Shown: positions 6,968 to 16,159 of the stretch, piece after piece
How positions within the stretch are numbered: the stretch's first letter is position 1
How the letters are laid out: every line of letters starts with the position of its first letter
Origin: Thermoanaerobaculia bacterium
GTDB taxonomy: Bacteria; Acidobacteriota; Thermoanaerobaculia; Gp7-AA8
Assembly (NCBI GenBank): GCA_017883205.1
Contig: JADGNZ010000038.1
Coordinates: 1-56,614, forward strand
Direction of reading: 5' to 3'
DNA length: 56,614 nt
Notes under the pieces: generated by a model
What the model saw: the letters and a program-made list of their open reading frames with translations, nothing else
What the model was told of the DNA's origin: nothing
Database searches by the model: none
Made by a program: the position numbers and the translations under genes

Positions 6968-9091
6968 ATGCACGTGATTCGTCGAATCCGCGTTAGCCTT
7001 CTCGCCGCGACAGTACTGACGATGTCCACCATTGCGTACGCAGAGCCCGTGATGAGCGCACCGACGCCGCCGGCGACGGTAAAGAAGCCTCACGTCACGA
7101 AGATTCATGGCGACACGCTGGTCGACAACTACTTCTGGTTGCGCGAGAAAACCAACCCGGACGTCATCGCGCACCTTGAGGCCGAAAACGCCTACACCGC
7201 CGCGATGACGGCGGACACGCAGCCGCTGCAGCAGAAGCTCTACAACGAGATGCTCGGCCACGTGAAGCAGACCGACGTCAACGTTCCCTATCTCCTCGGC
7301 GGGTACTACTACTACTCGCGTACCGAGGAGGGAAAGCAGTACCCGATTTATGCGAGGAAGAAGGGGAGCTTCGACGCAGCCGAAGAGATCACGCTCGACC
7401 TCAACGAACTGGCGAAGGGTCTCAAGTTTCTGTCGCTCGGCTCGTATCGGGTCAGCGATGACGGCAATCTTCTCGCCTACTCCACCGACACCACCGGCTA
7501 TCGCCAGTACACCCTCGTCATCAAAGATCTCCGCACCGGAACGCTCCTTCCCGAGAAGATCGAGCGTGTCGACACCGTCATGTGGGCGACGGACAACAAG
7601 ACGATCTTCTATGTGACCGAAGACGCCGTCACCAAGCGCTCCGACAGCTTCTACCGCCACGTCCTCGGCACTGCCGCAAACGATCTCGTCTTCCATGAGC
7701 CTGACGAGCTTTACGACATCGGCGCGTTCCGAACGCGCGACAAGGCCTTCATCGTCGTCGAGTCGCAGAGCAAGACGACATCCGAAGCCCGCTACCTTCC
7801 CGCGAATAAACCGACGGAAGCGCTGCAGGTCGTCGTTCCGCGCTCCAGCGATCACAAGTACTTCGTCGACCATCGCGGCAGCCTCTTCTACATCCGCACG
7901 AATGACCACGCGAAAAACTACCGGCTGGTGGCCGCACCGGACACCGCGCCGGAAATGAAGAACTGGAAAGAGGTCATCCCGGCGCGCGCCGATGTAAAGC
8001 TCGACGGTTTCGATCTCTTCAAGGATCACATGGCGGTGTCGGAGCTGAAGGGCGGCTCGCAGACGATCCGCACGGTCGATTTGAAAACCGGTCAGTCGAC
8101 GCCGATCGCGTTTCCGGAGCCCGTGTACTCCGTCTTTCTCGATACGAACCCGGAGTTCGACACATCGACGCTGCGCTACCGCTATCAATCGCTCGTCACG
8201 CCAAGCTCCGTTTTCGATTACGACATGGGGACGCACGCCGGCACGCTGCTAAAACGCTTCGAGGTTCCCAACTACGAGGCCTCGCAATTCGCCTCCGAGC
8301 GCATCTACGCCACGGCCGCGGACGGCACGAAGATCCCTGTTTCCCTCGTCTACAAGAAGCCTCTCGTGCGCGACGGAAAGCGGCCGATGCTGCTCTACGC
8401 GTATGGGTCATACGGCTCGCCAACGTGGCCAACGTTCAACTCAAACCGGCTGACCCTTCTCGATCGCGGCGTGATCTACGCCATCGCCCACATTCGAGGC
8501 GGTGGCGAGCTCGGCGAACCGTGGCGCGAGGCAGGCAGGATGATGGTGAAGCACAACACCTTCACCGACTTCACCGACGTCGCCGAAAACCTCGTCAAGA
8601 CGAAATACACATCCAGCGGCCGGCTCGTCATTCAGGGCGGCAGCGCCGGCGGACTGCTCATGGGCGCGGTCGTCAACATGCGTCCGCAGTTGTTCAAGGC
8701 CGTCGTCGCGCAAGTCCCGTTCGTCGATGTCATCAACACCATGCTCGACGCCAGCCTGCCGCTGACCACCAGCGAATATCTGGAATGGGGTAATCCGAAT
8801 ATCAAGAAAGAGTACGACTACATCAAGACCTACTCGCCATACGACAACATCGCCGCAAAGGCGTATCCGGCGATGCTGGTGAAAGTCTCACTCAACGACA
8901 GCCAGGTCCCGTATTGGGAAGGAACGAAGTTCGTAGCGAAACTGCGCGAGATGAAGACCGACTCGAACCCACTGCTCCTCAAAGTGAACATGGGAGCGGG
9001 TCATGGCGGCTCATCCGGACGCTACGACGCTCTGCGCGAAACGGCGGCCGATCAGGCGTTCATGCTGAGAGAAATGGGGATCAGCGAGTAA
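6968..9091 (+). CDS. ptrB: periplasmic oligopeptidase B-like S9 peptidase
   Basis: This 707-residue prolyl-oligopeptidase-family enzyme hydrolyses short peptides. The ATG at 6968 has CAGGAG 8 nt upstream and a TATACT hexamer at 6938. Residues 1-27 are a signal peptide ending AYA, so it is exported, unlike cytoplasmic E. coli PtrB. The N-terminal beta-propeller spans about 50-430. The catalytic domain has IQGGSAGGLLMG (Ser559), LNDSQVPYWEG (Asp644) and GAGHGGSSGR (His679). The stretch VPFVDVINTMLDASLPLTTS closely resembles oligopeptidase B, which prefers cleavage after basic residues. The gene stands alone between two palindromic repeats. Confidence 0.93.
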   Translation: MHVIRRIRVSLLAATVLTMSTIAYAEPVMSAPTPPATVKKPHVTKIHGDTLVDNYFWLREKTNPDVIAHLEAENAYTAAMTADTQPLQQKLYNEMLGHVKQTDVNVPYLLGGYYYYSRTEEGKQYPIYARKKGSFDAAEEITLDLNELAKGLKFLSLGSYRVSDDGNLLAYSTDTTGYRQYTLVIKDLRTGTLLPEKIERVDTVMWATDNKTIFYVTEDAVTKRSDSFYRHVLGTAANDLVFHEPDELYDIGAFRTRDKAFIVVESQSKTTSEARYLPANKPTEALQVVVPRSSDHKYFVDHRGSLFYIRTNDHAKNYRLVAAPDTAPEMKNWKEVIPARADVKLDGFDLFKDHMAVSELKGGSQTIRTVDLKTGQSTPIAFPEPVYSVFLDTNPEFDTSTLRYRYQSLVTPSSVFDYDMGTHAGTLLKRFEVPNYEASQFASERIYATAADGTKIPVSLVYKKPLVRDGKRPMLLYAYGSYGSPTWPTFNSNRLTLLDRGVIYAIAHIRGGGELGEPWREAGRMMVKHNTFTDFTDVAENLVKTKYTSSGRLVIQGGSAGGLLMGAVVNMRPQLFKAVVAQVPFVDVINTMLDASLPLTTSEYLEWGNPNIKKEYDYIKTYSPYDNIAAKAYPAMLVKVSLNDSQVPYWEGTKFVAKLREMKTDSNPLLLKVNMGAGHGGSSGRYDALRETAADQAFMLREMGISE

Positions 9092-9108
9092 GGGGCACTC
9101 TTGAGTTT

Positions 9109-9164
9109 CACGCGGAGGCGCGGAGATGCGGAGAAAACCTCCGTGCTCTCCGCGTCTCCGCGTG
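9109..9164. repeat. CGCGGAG-family palindromic repeat, copy 1
   Basis: CACGCGGAGGCGCGGAG and its inverse CTCCGCGTCTCCGCGTG form a hairpin between the convergent oligopeptidase and IPTL-like genes. A second copy is at 27481-27536. It resembles the CACAGAG family in layout (heptad-like CGCGGAG steps) but not in sequence. Confidence 0.88.
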
Positions 9165-9194
9165 AGACGTCTCTCAACACACCGGAGCGGAATG

Positions 9195-9713
9195 TCAGCG
9201 CCCAAGGCGGCTCAACGCGGCAGCACCAAGCACGATCGTGAGCAGGAGCATTGCCGTTCGTGACATCACGGGAAGCTGGGGGACCACCACCAGCGTGGCG
9301 CTGCCGCCGCCGAGGCTCGTTCCTGCCCCTGTGAACAAACTTCCAGTGTCGTTCTGATAGTTGCCTGGCGTCGCGCTGAGGACGGGCGCGGTGATCGTGC
9401 AGTTCCCACTCGCCGGGATCACGCCCCCGACCATCATCAGCGACGTTGGGCTGGGACCCACAAAGCCACCGGGGCAGGTGGTCGAAGCCGTACCAGGAAA
9501 CGGCCCGGCATTCACCAGCCCCGCCGGAAACGTATCTGAGATCGATGCGCCCGGCAGCGAGAACGGGTTCGGATTCGTGAGCGTTATGGTCATGGTCGCA
9601 ATCTGATTGACTGCGACGACAGGCGGCGTGAACGACTTTGTGACGACGGGCGGAAAGCCGGTGCCAAACACGGGAGCCGCAAGAAGCACGAGCAGAGCAA
9701 TGCTCCGTTTCAT
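9195..9713 (-). CDS. small secreted DUF11-like protein with IPTL-like tail
   Basis: The 172-residue protein has a signal peptide (residues 1-18) and one DUF11-like immunoglobulin-fold domain (about 20-135) with TITLTNPNPFSLPGASISDTFPAG. Two cysteines fall in STTCPGG and GNCTI. The tail LPVMSRTAMLLLTIVLGAAAL...RLGR has the polar-hydrophobic-basic form of IPTL-CTERM signals, with LPVM at the IPTL position. It is convergent with the oligopeptidase gene and lies 4 nt downstream of sdhB on the same strand, so it could be read through from sdhCAB, but it has no metabolic link to it. It is probably a surface protein using the same sorter as the 3469 protein. Confidence 0.82.
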   Translation of the reverse strand: MKRSIALLVLLAAPVFGTGFPPVVTKSFTPPVVAVNQIATMTITLTNPNPFSLPGASISDTFPAGLVNAGPFPGTASTTCPGGFVGPSPTSLMMVGGVIPASGNCTITAPVLSATPGNYQNDTGSLFTGAGTSLGGGSATLVVVPQLPVMSRTAMLLLTIVLGAAALSRLGR

Positions 9714-9717
9714 CGTT

Positions 9718-10479
9718 CTACCCTTCTGTTTCGTTTCTCCTCGTCCGGAACTTCGCGCTCAGATAATCGCGGTTCATCCTGGCGATGAAATCAGTCGAGA
9801 TCTCCTTCGGGCAGACGGCTTCGCATTCGCCGTACATCGTGCAACTGCCGAAGTGCTCTTCCATGATCTCGACCATGCGGATGACGCGCTCGTAGCGCTC
9901 GGGCTGGCCCTGCGGCAACAGACCGAGGTGGGAGACTTTGGCGGAGGTGAAGAGCTGCGCGGCGCCGTTCGGGCATTGCGCGACGCAGGCGCCGCACTGG
10001 ATGCATGCTGCGGCGTCCATCGAACGATCCTGTACGGCCTTCGGGATGAGCAGCGTGTTGGCTTCGATCGCGCTGCCGGTGTTGACGGAGATGTAGCCGC
10101 CAGCCTGAATGATCATGTCGAGTGGGCTGCGGTCGACGATGAGGTCTTTGATGATCGGAAACGCGCGCGCGCGCCACGGCTCGACACGAATGTTGTCGCC
10201 GTGACTGAAGTGCCGCATGTGCAACTGGCAGGTCGCTGTGCCGCCGGCCGGGCCGTGAGCGACGCCGTTGATCATCATGCCGCACGAGCCGCAGATGCCT
10301 TCGCGGCAATCGTGCTCGAAATGGATCGGCGGTTCGCCTTTTTCCGTGAGCCGCTCGTTGACCACGTCGAGCATCTCGAGAAATGAAGCGTCAGCGCTGA
10401 TGTCCTTCGCTTCGTAGGTGACAAACTTGCCTTCAGCGGTTCGCGAGGGCTGCCGCCAGACTTCCAGTGTGAGATCCAT
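9718..10479 (-). CDS. sdhB: succinate dehydrogenase iron-sulfur subunit
   Basis: This 253-residue subunit carries electrons from the flavoprotein to the membrane quinone site. The [2Fe-2S] ferredoxin-like N-terminus has C-x4-C-x2-C in CREGICGSC (near residues 58-66) and a further Cys in ATCQLH. The C-terminal domain has [12 protein letters not shown] and [12 protein letters not shown] for the [4Fe-4S] and [3Fe-4S] clusters. The start follows the sdhA stop directly (TAA then ATG), with GAGGAG inside the end of sdhA. It is the third gene of sdhCAB. Confidence 0.96.
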   Translation of the reverse strand: MDLTLEVWRQPSRTAEGKFVTYEAKDISADASFLEMLDVVNERLTEKGEPPIHFEHDCREGICGSCGMMINGVAHGPAGGTATCQLHMRHFSHGDNIRVEPWRARAFPIIKDLIVDRSPLDMIIQAGGYISVNTGSAIEANTLLIPKAVQDRSMDAAACIQCGACVAQCPNGAAQLFTSAKVSHLGLLPQGQPERYERVIRMVEIMEEHFGSCTMYGECEAVCPKEISTDFIARMNRDYLSAKFRTRRNETEG

Positions 10480-12393
10480 TTACTTGTAGCTCCTCGTGGC
10501 CAGCTTCACTTCCTCATAGACGAGCGGTTCTTTGTGCAGCTCCGGCGCGTCCTTCTCGCCCTTGAACTGCCACGCGCCGACGTAGAGGAACTTCTCGTCA
10601 TCACGCTGCGCCTCACCCTCGGCCGTTTGATGTTCGACCCGGAAGTGGCCACCGGCAGATTCTTCGCGGTGCAGGGCATCGATGCACATCAACTCGCCGA
10701 GGTCGAAGAAGTCAGCGACGCGTCCGGCACGTTCCAGAGCCTGATTCGGCTCTTCGTTCGTGCCGAGAACGCGGACGTCGCGCCAGTACTGCTCGCGCAA
10801 TGTTCGAATGTCTGCGATTGCGCTCTTCAGCCCTTCGGCCGAGCGGGCCATGCCGCAGCGCTCCCACATGATGTTGCCGAGCTCGCGATGGAACGAGTCG
10901 ACGCTGCGGCTTCCCTTCGCCGTCACAAGCTTGTTGATGCGCTGCTCGACTTCGGCCTGCGTCTGCTTGAACTCCGGCCTTGTGGCGGCGACTTTCTTGC
11001 CGAGCTGACCGGCCAGGTAGTCGCCGATCGTCACCGGCAGGACGAAGTACCCGTCGGCCAGACCCTGCATCAGGGCGCTGGCGCCGAGGCGGTTGGCACC
11101 GTGATCGGAGAAGTTAGCCTCGCCGCCGACGTAGAGGCCAGGAATCGTCGACATGAGGTTGTAGTCGACCCACAATCCGCCCATCACGTAATGGGGAGCG
11201 GGATAAATGCGCATCGGAAGGGAGTAGGGATCTTCTGCAGTGATGTCGGCATACATTTCGAAGAGATTGCCGTAGCGCTCTTCGATGATTGGGCGCCCGA
11301 GGCGTTTGATGGCGTCGGCGAAATCGAGATAGACGCCGCGGCCGCCCGGACCGACTCCCCGCCCTTCGTCGCAGACCTCTTTGGCGCCGCGGGAGGCGAT
11401 ATCGCGCGGCGCGAGGTTGCCGTAGCTCGGATATTTGCGCTCGAGGTAGTAGTCGCGCTCGTTCTCCGGAATCTGATCGGGGCGGCGCGTGTCGCCGCCC
11501 TTCTTCGGAACCCAGATGCGGCCGTCGTTGCGCAGCGACTCCGACATCAGCGTCAGCTTCGACTGGAAATCGCCGCTCTGCGGGATGCATGTGGGATGAA
11601 TCTGCGTGTAGCAGGGATTGGCAAAGTACGCGCCGCGGCGATATGCGCGCCAGATGGCGGTGGCATTGGACGCCTTGGCGTTCGTCGACAGATAGAAGAC
11701 GTTGGCGTAGCCGCCGGTGGCGAGAACGACTGCGTCGGCGGCGTACGATCCAATCGTGCCGGTGACGAGGTCACGGGTGATGATGCCTTTGGCCTGACCT
11801 TCGACGAGAACGACGTCGAGCATCTCGTGGCGCGGGAACATCTTCACGCGGCCGAGGGCGATCTGGCGCTCCAGCGCCTGGAACGCGCCGAGGAGGAGTT
11901 GCTGTCCGGTCTGGCCGCGGGCGTAGAACGTTCGCGAGACCTGCACGCCGCCGAACGAACGATTGTCGAGCGTGCCGCCGTATTCGCGGGCGAATGGCAC
12001 GCCCTGCGCGACCGCCTGATCGATGATGTTGACGCTGAGTTGCGCGAGCCGGTAGACGTTCTCTTCGCGGGAGCGATAGTCGCCGCCTTTGACGGTGTCG
12101 TAGAAGAGCCGGTAAACGCTGTCGCCGTCGTTCTGATAGTTCTTGGCGGCGTTGATGCCGCCCTGCGCGGCGATGGAATGCGCCCTGCGCGGCGAGTCGT
12201 GATAGACGAAGCATTGGACGTTGTAGCCGAGCTCGGCCATCGTGGCCGCCGCGGCGGCGCCGGCCAGTCCGGCACCGACAACGATGACGTCGTACTTCCG
12301 TTTGTTGGCCGGATTGACGAGCTTGTAGTGGGCTTTGGCGTTCTCCCACTTCTTGTCGATCGGTCCGGGCGGGATCTTGCTGTCGAGAGTCAT
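10480..12393 (-). CDS. sdhA: succinate dehydrogenase/fumarate reductase flavoprotein
   Basis: The catalytic FAD subunit of complex II, 637 residues, as expected for B-type (Bacteroidetes/Bacillus-like) enzymes. The FAD dinucleotide fold is at about residues 34-60 ([20 protein letters not shown]). [15 protein letters not shown] marks the FAD-linking histidine region. [15 protein letters not shown] and the R-x-G-A-S-A-L-M-Q-G segment belong to the active site and FAD domain. A GGGA site lies about 10 nt before the ATG. It follows sdhC by 43 bp and abuts sdhB, so the three form an operon that links the TCA cycle to menaquinone or ubiquinone reduction. Confidence 0.97.
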   Translation of the reverse strand: MTLDSKIPPGPIDKKWENAKAHYKLVNPANKRKYDVIVVGAGLAGAAAAATMAELGYNVQCFVYHDSPRRAHSIAAQGGINAAKNYQNDGDSVYRLFYDTVKGGDYRSREENVYRLAQLSVNIIDQAVAQGVPFAREYGGTLDNRSFGGVQVSRTFYARGQTGQQLLLGAFQALERQIALGRVKMFPRHEMLDVVLVEGQAKGIITRDLVTGTIGSYAADAVVLATGGYANVFYLSTNAKASNATAIWRAYRRGAYFANPCYTQIHPTCIPQSGDFQSKLTLMSESLRNDGRIWVPKKGGDTRRPDQIPENERDYYLERKYPSYGNLAPRDIASRGAKEVCDEGRGVGPGGRGVYLDFADAIKRLGRPIIEERYGNLFEMYADITAEDPYSLPMRIYPAPHYVMGGLWVDYNLMSTIPGLYVGGEANFSDHGANRLGASALMQGLADGYFVLPVTIGDYLAGQLGKKVAATRPEFKQTQAEVEQRINKLVTAKGSRSVDSFHRELGNIMWERCGMARSAEGLKSAIADIRTLREQYWRDVRVLGTNEEPNQALERAGRVADFFDLGELMCIDALHREESAGGHFRVEHQTAEGEAQRDDEKFLYVGAWQFKGEKDAPELHKEPLVYEEVKLATRSYK

Positions 12394-12436
12394 CGAGTCG
12401 TTCCCTGCCTGTGTGGTCGTGCGGATGGTGTCGGGG

Positions 12437-13162
12437 TCAACGCAGGATTCCTATGAGGACGGCAACCGGAAAGGAGACGTTCCCGGCCGTGACGACGATC
12501 GCGAAGACGGTCGCGAACGCGCGTTTCCAGGGATTGAATCCCGGGTGATTGAGCCCCAGCGAATTGAACATGCTCCAGAGACCGTGGTAGAGGTGCATAC
12601 CGAGCGCAAGGTTGGCGATGACGTAAAACGCACTCACCCACCACACCTGAAAGCCGGTCACGAAGTTGTGGTAGACATCGCCTTCGATGAAATCGGGGTG
12701 GAACTTGCCGAAGGTCAGATGAGCGATGTGATAGATGACGAAGAGCAGGATGATGACGCCACCCCAGCGCATCGTCCGCGCCGCATAGCCGCCGGCAACG
12801 TACTCACGCTCCCGATACGCGACCGGCCGCGCCTTGCGGTTCATGATCGTCAACTGCGTTGCGGCAACGATGTGAAATACCGCCGCCAGGAGCAGGAGAG
12901 TGCGCACGATGATGAGAGCCGATTTGTTTGGCAGCAGCGGCGCGCCCATCGTGATCAGGAATCGCGCGTATTCGTTGTAGTGCTCGGGGCCAAGGTAGAC
13001 CTTCAGGTTGCCGAGCATGTGCAGGAAGATCCAGCCGAAAAGGAAGATGCCCGTAACCGCCATGATGGCCTTCTTGGCGATGGCTGAGCGATAGAGGCCG
13101 ATGATCCAGGGGACGCGCGGCGGATGCTGAACGGTCGGTGTCGCGGGAGCGGCAGCGGTCAT
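12437..13162 (-). CDS. sdhC: succinate dehydrogenase cytochrome b subunit (b558 type)
   Basis: The single membrane anchor of a B-type complex II, 241 residues with five predicted helices starting near residues 32, 82, 130, 173 and 215. Histidines suited to bind two hemes sit in helices: H48 (FLHMLGN), [15 protein letters not shown] and MHLYHGLW. There is no separate sdhD, as expected for this type. No Shine-Dalgarno is visible; TATGAT lies 6 nt before the ATG, so the operon message is probably leaderless. Confidence 0.93.
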   Translation of the reverse strand: MTAAAPATPTVQHPPRVPWIIGLYRSAIAKKAIMAVTGIFLFGWIFLHMLGNLKVYLGPEHYNEYARFLITMGAPLLPNKSALIIVRTLLLLAAVFHIVAATQLTIMNRKARPVAYREREYVAGGYAARTMRWGGVIILLFVIYHIAHLTFGKFHPDFIEGDVYHNFVTGFQVWWVSAFYVIANLALGMHLYHGLWSMFNSLGLNHPGFNPWKRAFATVFAIVVTAGNVSFPVAVLIGILR

Positions 13163-13168
13163 GGCTGC

Positions 13169-13174
13169 ATCATA
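13169..13174 (-). promoter_or_regulatory. -10 element of a likely leaderless sdhCAB promoter
   Basis: On the minus strand TATGAT is followed by 6 nt (GCAGCC) and the sdhC ATG. This spacing puts the transcription start at or next to the A of the start codon. No clear TTGACA-like box is visible. Confidence 0.5.
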
Positions 13175-13254
13175 TCGATGAAGCGCGTCGGGTCAAGGTT
13201 GAGAGATCACTGGTCGAGGTGAGCTGCGGATTTCGCGAGGAAGAGATCGGGAAG

Positions 13255-13419
13255 CAGCGATCAGGGATCAGAGATCAGGACTCTGACTTCCCCTGATCTG
13301 GTCTCTGGTCTCTCGTCTCTGGTCTCTCGTCTCTGGTCTCTGGTCTCTGGTCTCTGGTCTCTCGTCTCTGGTCTCTCGTCTCTGGTCTCTCGTCTCTGAT
13401 CTCTTGTCTCTGATCTCTA
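13255..13419. repeat. heptanucleotide tandem repeat (TCTCTGG/TCTCTCG)
   Basis: After an inverted pair built from GATCAGGGATCAGAG and CCCCTGATCTGG, the region becomes more than 15 successive 7-bp units, mostly TCTCTGG or TCTCTCG, ending at the 3' end of the nucleotidase gene. It fills nearly the whole 254-bp gap between sdhC and that gene. No gene is visible. Copy number may vary by slippage. Confidence 0.9.
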
Positions 13420-14811
13420 CAAACTCCCGCTGCCCAACCGCTTTCTCACTTCTTCCCGCACGTGCAGCCCCGGAGTCTCGGGAGTCAGGCCGGCGAAGAA
13501 ATCGCGGTACCCGGCGGCAGTCTTCGCCAGAAAGTCGGTCGTGGCGACGCGGTACGTCGCTTGCGGGTCAATCGATGCAGGTCCTGCGACGATCGCCACC
13601 GAATCGCTCCCCTCGCGGGAACGCCCGTACGCGAGCAGCTTCTCGACGGCATCGCCGCGAAGTGAGTAGACGAGAATCTCGTTGTCGTACGGCAGGGCCG
13701 CACGCAATGCCTCGACCGTCACGCTCCCGCGTGGCAGGGCCTGCCGGAAACTGCTGGCCGTCGACAACGCGACATCGGCCTTTGCGGCATCGCGCATGAC
13801 TGCTACCGATCTCGCGGCAAGCGCGTCGACGCTCAGCGGCGCGGCCAGCGATCCGATGCTGACGAAGAGCGGCGCGTATTGCGGATCGCGCTCCAGATCA
13901 CGTTGCATTTTCGCCACGCGCATCGCGATCGTCTTGTCCTCGGGCATGTGCACATCGACCGGAACAAGCTGGCCACGCACGTTCGTCAGGGTCCGTCCCT
14001 TGAACGTCAAGACCACCCGGCTGATGTACGTCAGATACTGAAACGGCGAGATGAACCACGTTGTCGTGCCGTCGATGCGCGTCAACGCGCGCTTCAAATG
14101 GCTGTGCGTACCGAAAATCAGGTCGATGCCGTGCACCGCACGGGCCAGTGCGAAATCATCGTCGAGATGCTCATGGCCGATCATGACGACGACGTCGGCA
14201 TGCTGCGTTTCCCGCAACAGGCGCACGGCCGAGCGGGCCGCCTCGACCGGTTCTCCGAAATGAAGCGCGGGATCCTTCACCAGCGTACGGAAATCGTTTC
14301 CGGCAATGGCAAAGACGCCGATGCGGATACCGCTTACGACAAAAAGATGGGAGCCACTGAATCCGTCTGTATTGGCGCTGATCACCGGGAAATGGACCGA
14401 TCCGATGCACCCCTGCATCGCCTCGAATCCGTAGTCAGGCTCGTGGTTGCCTAATGCCATCGCATCGACCACGCCGTCCAACCACGGCCATTCCGCGCAG
14501 CGGTACTTATCGGACCAGGCCGGCGATCCTTTGTTGATCATGTCGCCGCCGGAAAAGACGAGTGCACCGCGGAGTTTCTCGCGCCGGAGGTAGCCGATCG
14601 CTCTGGCGATCCCTCCCTCCCCTTCCCGCCCCTCGGAGTAGAACGGCTGCGCGTGCGAGTGATAGTCGGAAAAATGGAGGAGGGTCACCTGCGTCCTATG
14701 CACAGCAGCCTGCACCTGAGCGGGCAGGGAAGCGCAAAGGACGAGCAGCGCGAAAAGAAAAGGGCGCCCCGACGGGCGCCCTTCGCTACGAAATACTGAC
14801 GCAGCGATCAC
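13417..14811 (-). CDS. secreted 5'-nucleotidase/2',3'-cyclic phosphodiesterase family
   Basis: The 464-residue product is a metallophosphoesterase with two domains. Metal ligands are visible in HFSDYHSH (near residue 45), FSGGDMI, LGNHEPDYG, GHEHLDD and GTHSHLK. The C-terminal 5'-nucleotidase domain spans about 310-455 and includes LPYDNEILVYSLRG. The likely role is periplasmic nucleotide scavenging. The GTG start at 14811 overlaps the TGA of the preceding AT-hook gene. The first 17 codons, however, read through a strong terminator-like hairpin (14761-14782) that encodes EGRPSGRPF, upstream of the hydrophobic signal LFALLVLCASLPAQVQA. The true start is therefore uncertain. Confidence 0.88.
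   Translation of the reverse strand: MIAASVFRSEGRPSGRPFLFALLVLCASLPAQVQAAVHRTQVTLLHFSDYHSHAQPFYSEGREGEGGIARAIGYLRREKLRGALVFSGGDMINKGSPAWSDKYRCAEWPWLDGVVDAMALGNHEPDYGFEAMQGCIGSVHFPVISANTDGFSGSHLFVVSGIRIGVFAIAGNDFRTLVKDPALHFGEPVEAARSAVRLLRETQHADVVVMIGHEHLDDDFALARAVHGIDLIFGTHSHLKRALTRIDGTTTWFISPFQYLTYISRVVLTFKGRTLTNVRGQLVPVDVHMPEDKTIAMRVAKMQRDLERDPQYAPLFVSIGSLAAPLSVDALAARSVAVMRDAAKADVALSTASSFRQALPRGSVTVEALRAALPYDNEILVYSLRGDAVEKLLAYGRSREGSDSVAIVAGPASIDPQATYRVATTDFLAKTAAGYRDFFAGLTPETPGLHVREEVRKRLGSGSL
14751..14782 (-). terminator. intrinsic terminator of the AT-hook gene, inside the next reading frame
   Basis: On the minus strand AGGGCGCCC-GTCG-GGGCGCCCT forms a perfect 9-bp stem with a tetraloop, followed by TTTCTTTTC. 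It lies 26 bp after the AT-hook stop and inside the annotated 5' end of the nucleotidase frame. Confidence 0.75.
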
Positions 14812-15329
14812 TTCTTGAGAGTCACTCTCATTTCATTGATTGCCGCTTCGCGTCCGCGATCCTTGGCGATCTTCTGGAACGCAGCGCGGCGGCTTGCCGG
14901 AATCTGGCGGATCAGGCCGAGATACCGGCCCTGCAACTGACGCGACGCCAATTGCTCGGCGGTGATGCGCGTACGGCGGCGGCGCTTGGTCGGAGCCGGT
15001 GCTGCACTTGGCGCTGCGGCAGCGGCGGGTGCGGCGGCAGGCGGCGCGGCTTTACGTCCACTTCCCGGCGGACGGCCAGGGCCGCGGCCACTTCCGGGTG
15101 GACGGCCGCGACGAGCACCGGTCGTTGCGCCGCTCGGCGCGGCGCCGGCATTCGAGCGCAACATCTGCAGACGCGACTCGAGATCACTGATCTCACGATG
15201 CATGTCGCCGATGCAACGACTGACTTCGGCGGCGGAGATCCGCCGTTCGGCAATCAACCGTTCCAATACATAGGCGGCTTGTCCGGCGGACAACGAGGGG
15301 GTTGAGGCATTCGCTCTTGGTCTAGGCAC
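14808..15329 (-). CDS. AT-hook DNA-binding protein
   Basis: The GTG at 15329 is chosen because AGAAGGAG lies 8 nt upstream; the ATG at 15362 would put that site inside the gene. The 173-residue product has an N-terminal helical/coiled-coil part (about 15-65, ISAAEVSRCIGDMHREISDLESRLQ). An AT-hook cluster follows, with RRGRPPGSGRGPGRPPGSGRK at 75-95. Then come an Ala/Pro linker, a basic TKRRRRTRIT patch and a C-terminal helical region. AT-hooks bind the minor groove of AT-rich DNA, so it is probably a nucleoid or regulatory protein. A perfect dyad (15405-15422) lies upstream and may be its own target. It may also be relevant to the helically phased arrays elsewhere in the window, which is speculation. 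Confidence 0.8.
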   Translation of the reverse strand: MPRPRANASTPSLSAGQAAYVLERLIAERRISAAEVSRCIGDMHREISDLESRLQMLRSNAGAAPSGATTGARRGRPPGSGRGPGRPPGSGRKAAPPAAAPAAAAAPSAAPAPTKRRRRTRITAEQLASRQLQGRYLGLIRQIPASRRAAFQKIAKDRGREAAINEMRVTLKK

Positions 15330-15404
15330 GTTATTCACTCCTTCTGTTGTGCTGAAGTGCACTTTGATTTGTGCATGCTACCAGAACTTCCCTATGACTG
15401 CGCA

Positions 15405-15422
15405 ATACAAATCATATTGTAT
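15405..15422. promoter_or_regulatory. perfect dyad upstream of the AT-hook gene
   Basis: ATACAA-ATCATA-TTGTAT is a perfect 6-6-6 dyad in an AT-rich patch 76 bp upstream of the AT-hook start. It suits a dimeric regulator or an AT-hook protein, and contains TACAAT-like -10 sequence on the minus strand. Confidence 0.5.
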
Positions 15423-16159
15423 GCCTCTTGAAGGAACTTGTTATTGGTCAAGAATGAACCCCCTGGCCGGATTGCACTAGCCGAAAACGTACGGAAGGAG
15501 CAAGGCCCATCCCGCCAGCCCGAGCGAGTACTCGCGCCTATGCGAGTCGCCGTTAATCGAGTCCGGCGCTGGCCCAAGGCCGGCTAAGGACGAGCGGCGC
15601 GCCAACTTCGATGGCGGAGCACGCGAAGGCCGCCCGAGAAGGAACGCGCGCCGGAACAAGGCCAACCAGCGTTGCGAGAAAGGCCCGATGATTTCCTGGC
15701 GCACCGGCGAGCGGCAGCTCGGCGGGTACTGGAAAACCACGCTCCGCCGGGACGTCGCCGGCCAGAATTCTCAACGGGAGATAAACCTCCGATTGCCGGT
15801 CCCACCGGGAGGATTCCCATCACAAAGCCCGTGACTTTCACCCCGGAACCGCGTATCGTCAGCGCCCGTCGAAACGTCCTCGACCAATCAGGAAAATGCC
15901 AGGGCTCTCAGACCCACTCATCCCTCACTGCTCCGGGCGCCAGCCTGTGCCGCCAGCCCATCGAAACCGCGGATCTTTGATTTCAGGGGGAAGACGCTCG
16001 ATGTTCCCGTTGAACGCGCCGGAGTCCGCGCTTGGGAACGAAACGGGCAGAAACAAACAGACAATCGAATCTGCGGTGTGGGGCGGCCGCAACGTTGCTT
16101 CCGCTTCTCCCGCGATAAACCCAAATCTGGTCGATGACTCATCGACAACAAGGAGTCTC
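15423..16159. other. 737-bp stretch with no convincing gene
   Basis: Several overlapping open frames exist on both strands, for example 15477-15740 minus and 15672-15980 plus. None has a ribosome site, recognisable domain or normal composition; they are Arg/Pro/Ala-rich as expected from GC-rich noncoding DNA. The part from about 15480 to 15800 could encode a structured RNA or be a decayed gene. Nothing identifies it as tmRNA, RNase P or SRP RNA. Confidence 0.4.

Noticed and set aside
6728-8236. 502-codon minus frame opposite the oligopeptidase
   Set aside because: No domain or ribosome site; the plus strand encodes a complete S9 peptidase.
10534-12456. Long plus-strand frame of 640 codons opposite sdhA
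   Set aside because: It is the antisense shadow of sdhA, whose FAD motifs and operon context are unambiguous.
15477-15740. Minus-strand small gene in the unexplained gap
   Set aside because: Arg/Leu/Pro-rich, no ribosome site, and equally long frames overlap on the other strand; kept only as an unexplained region.
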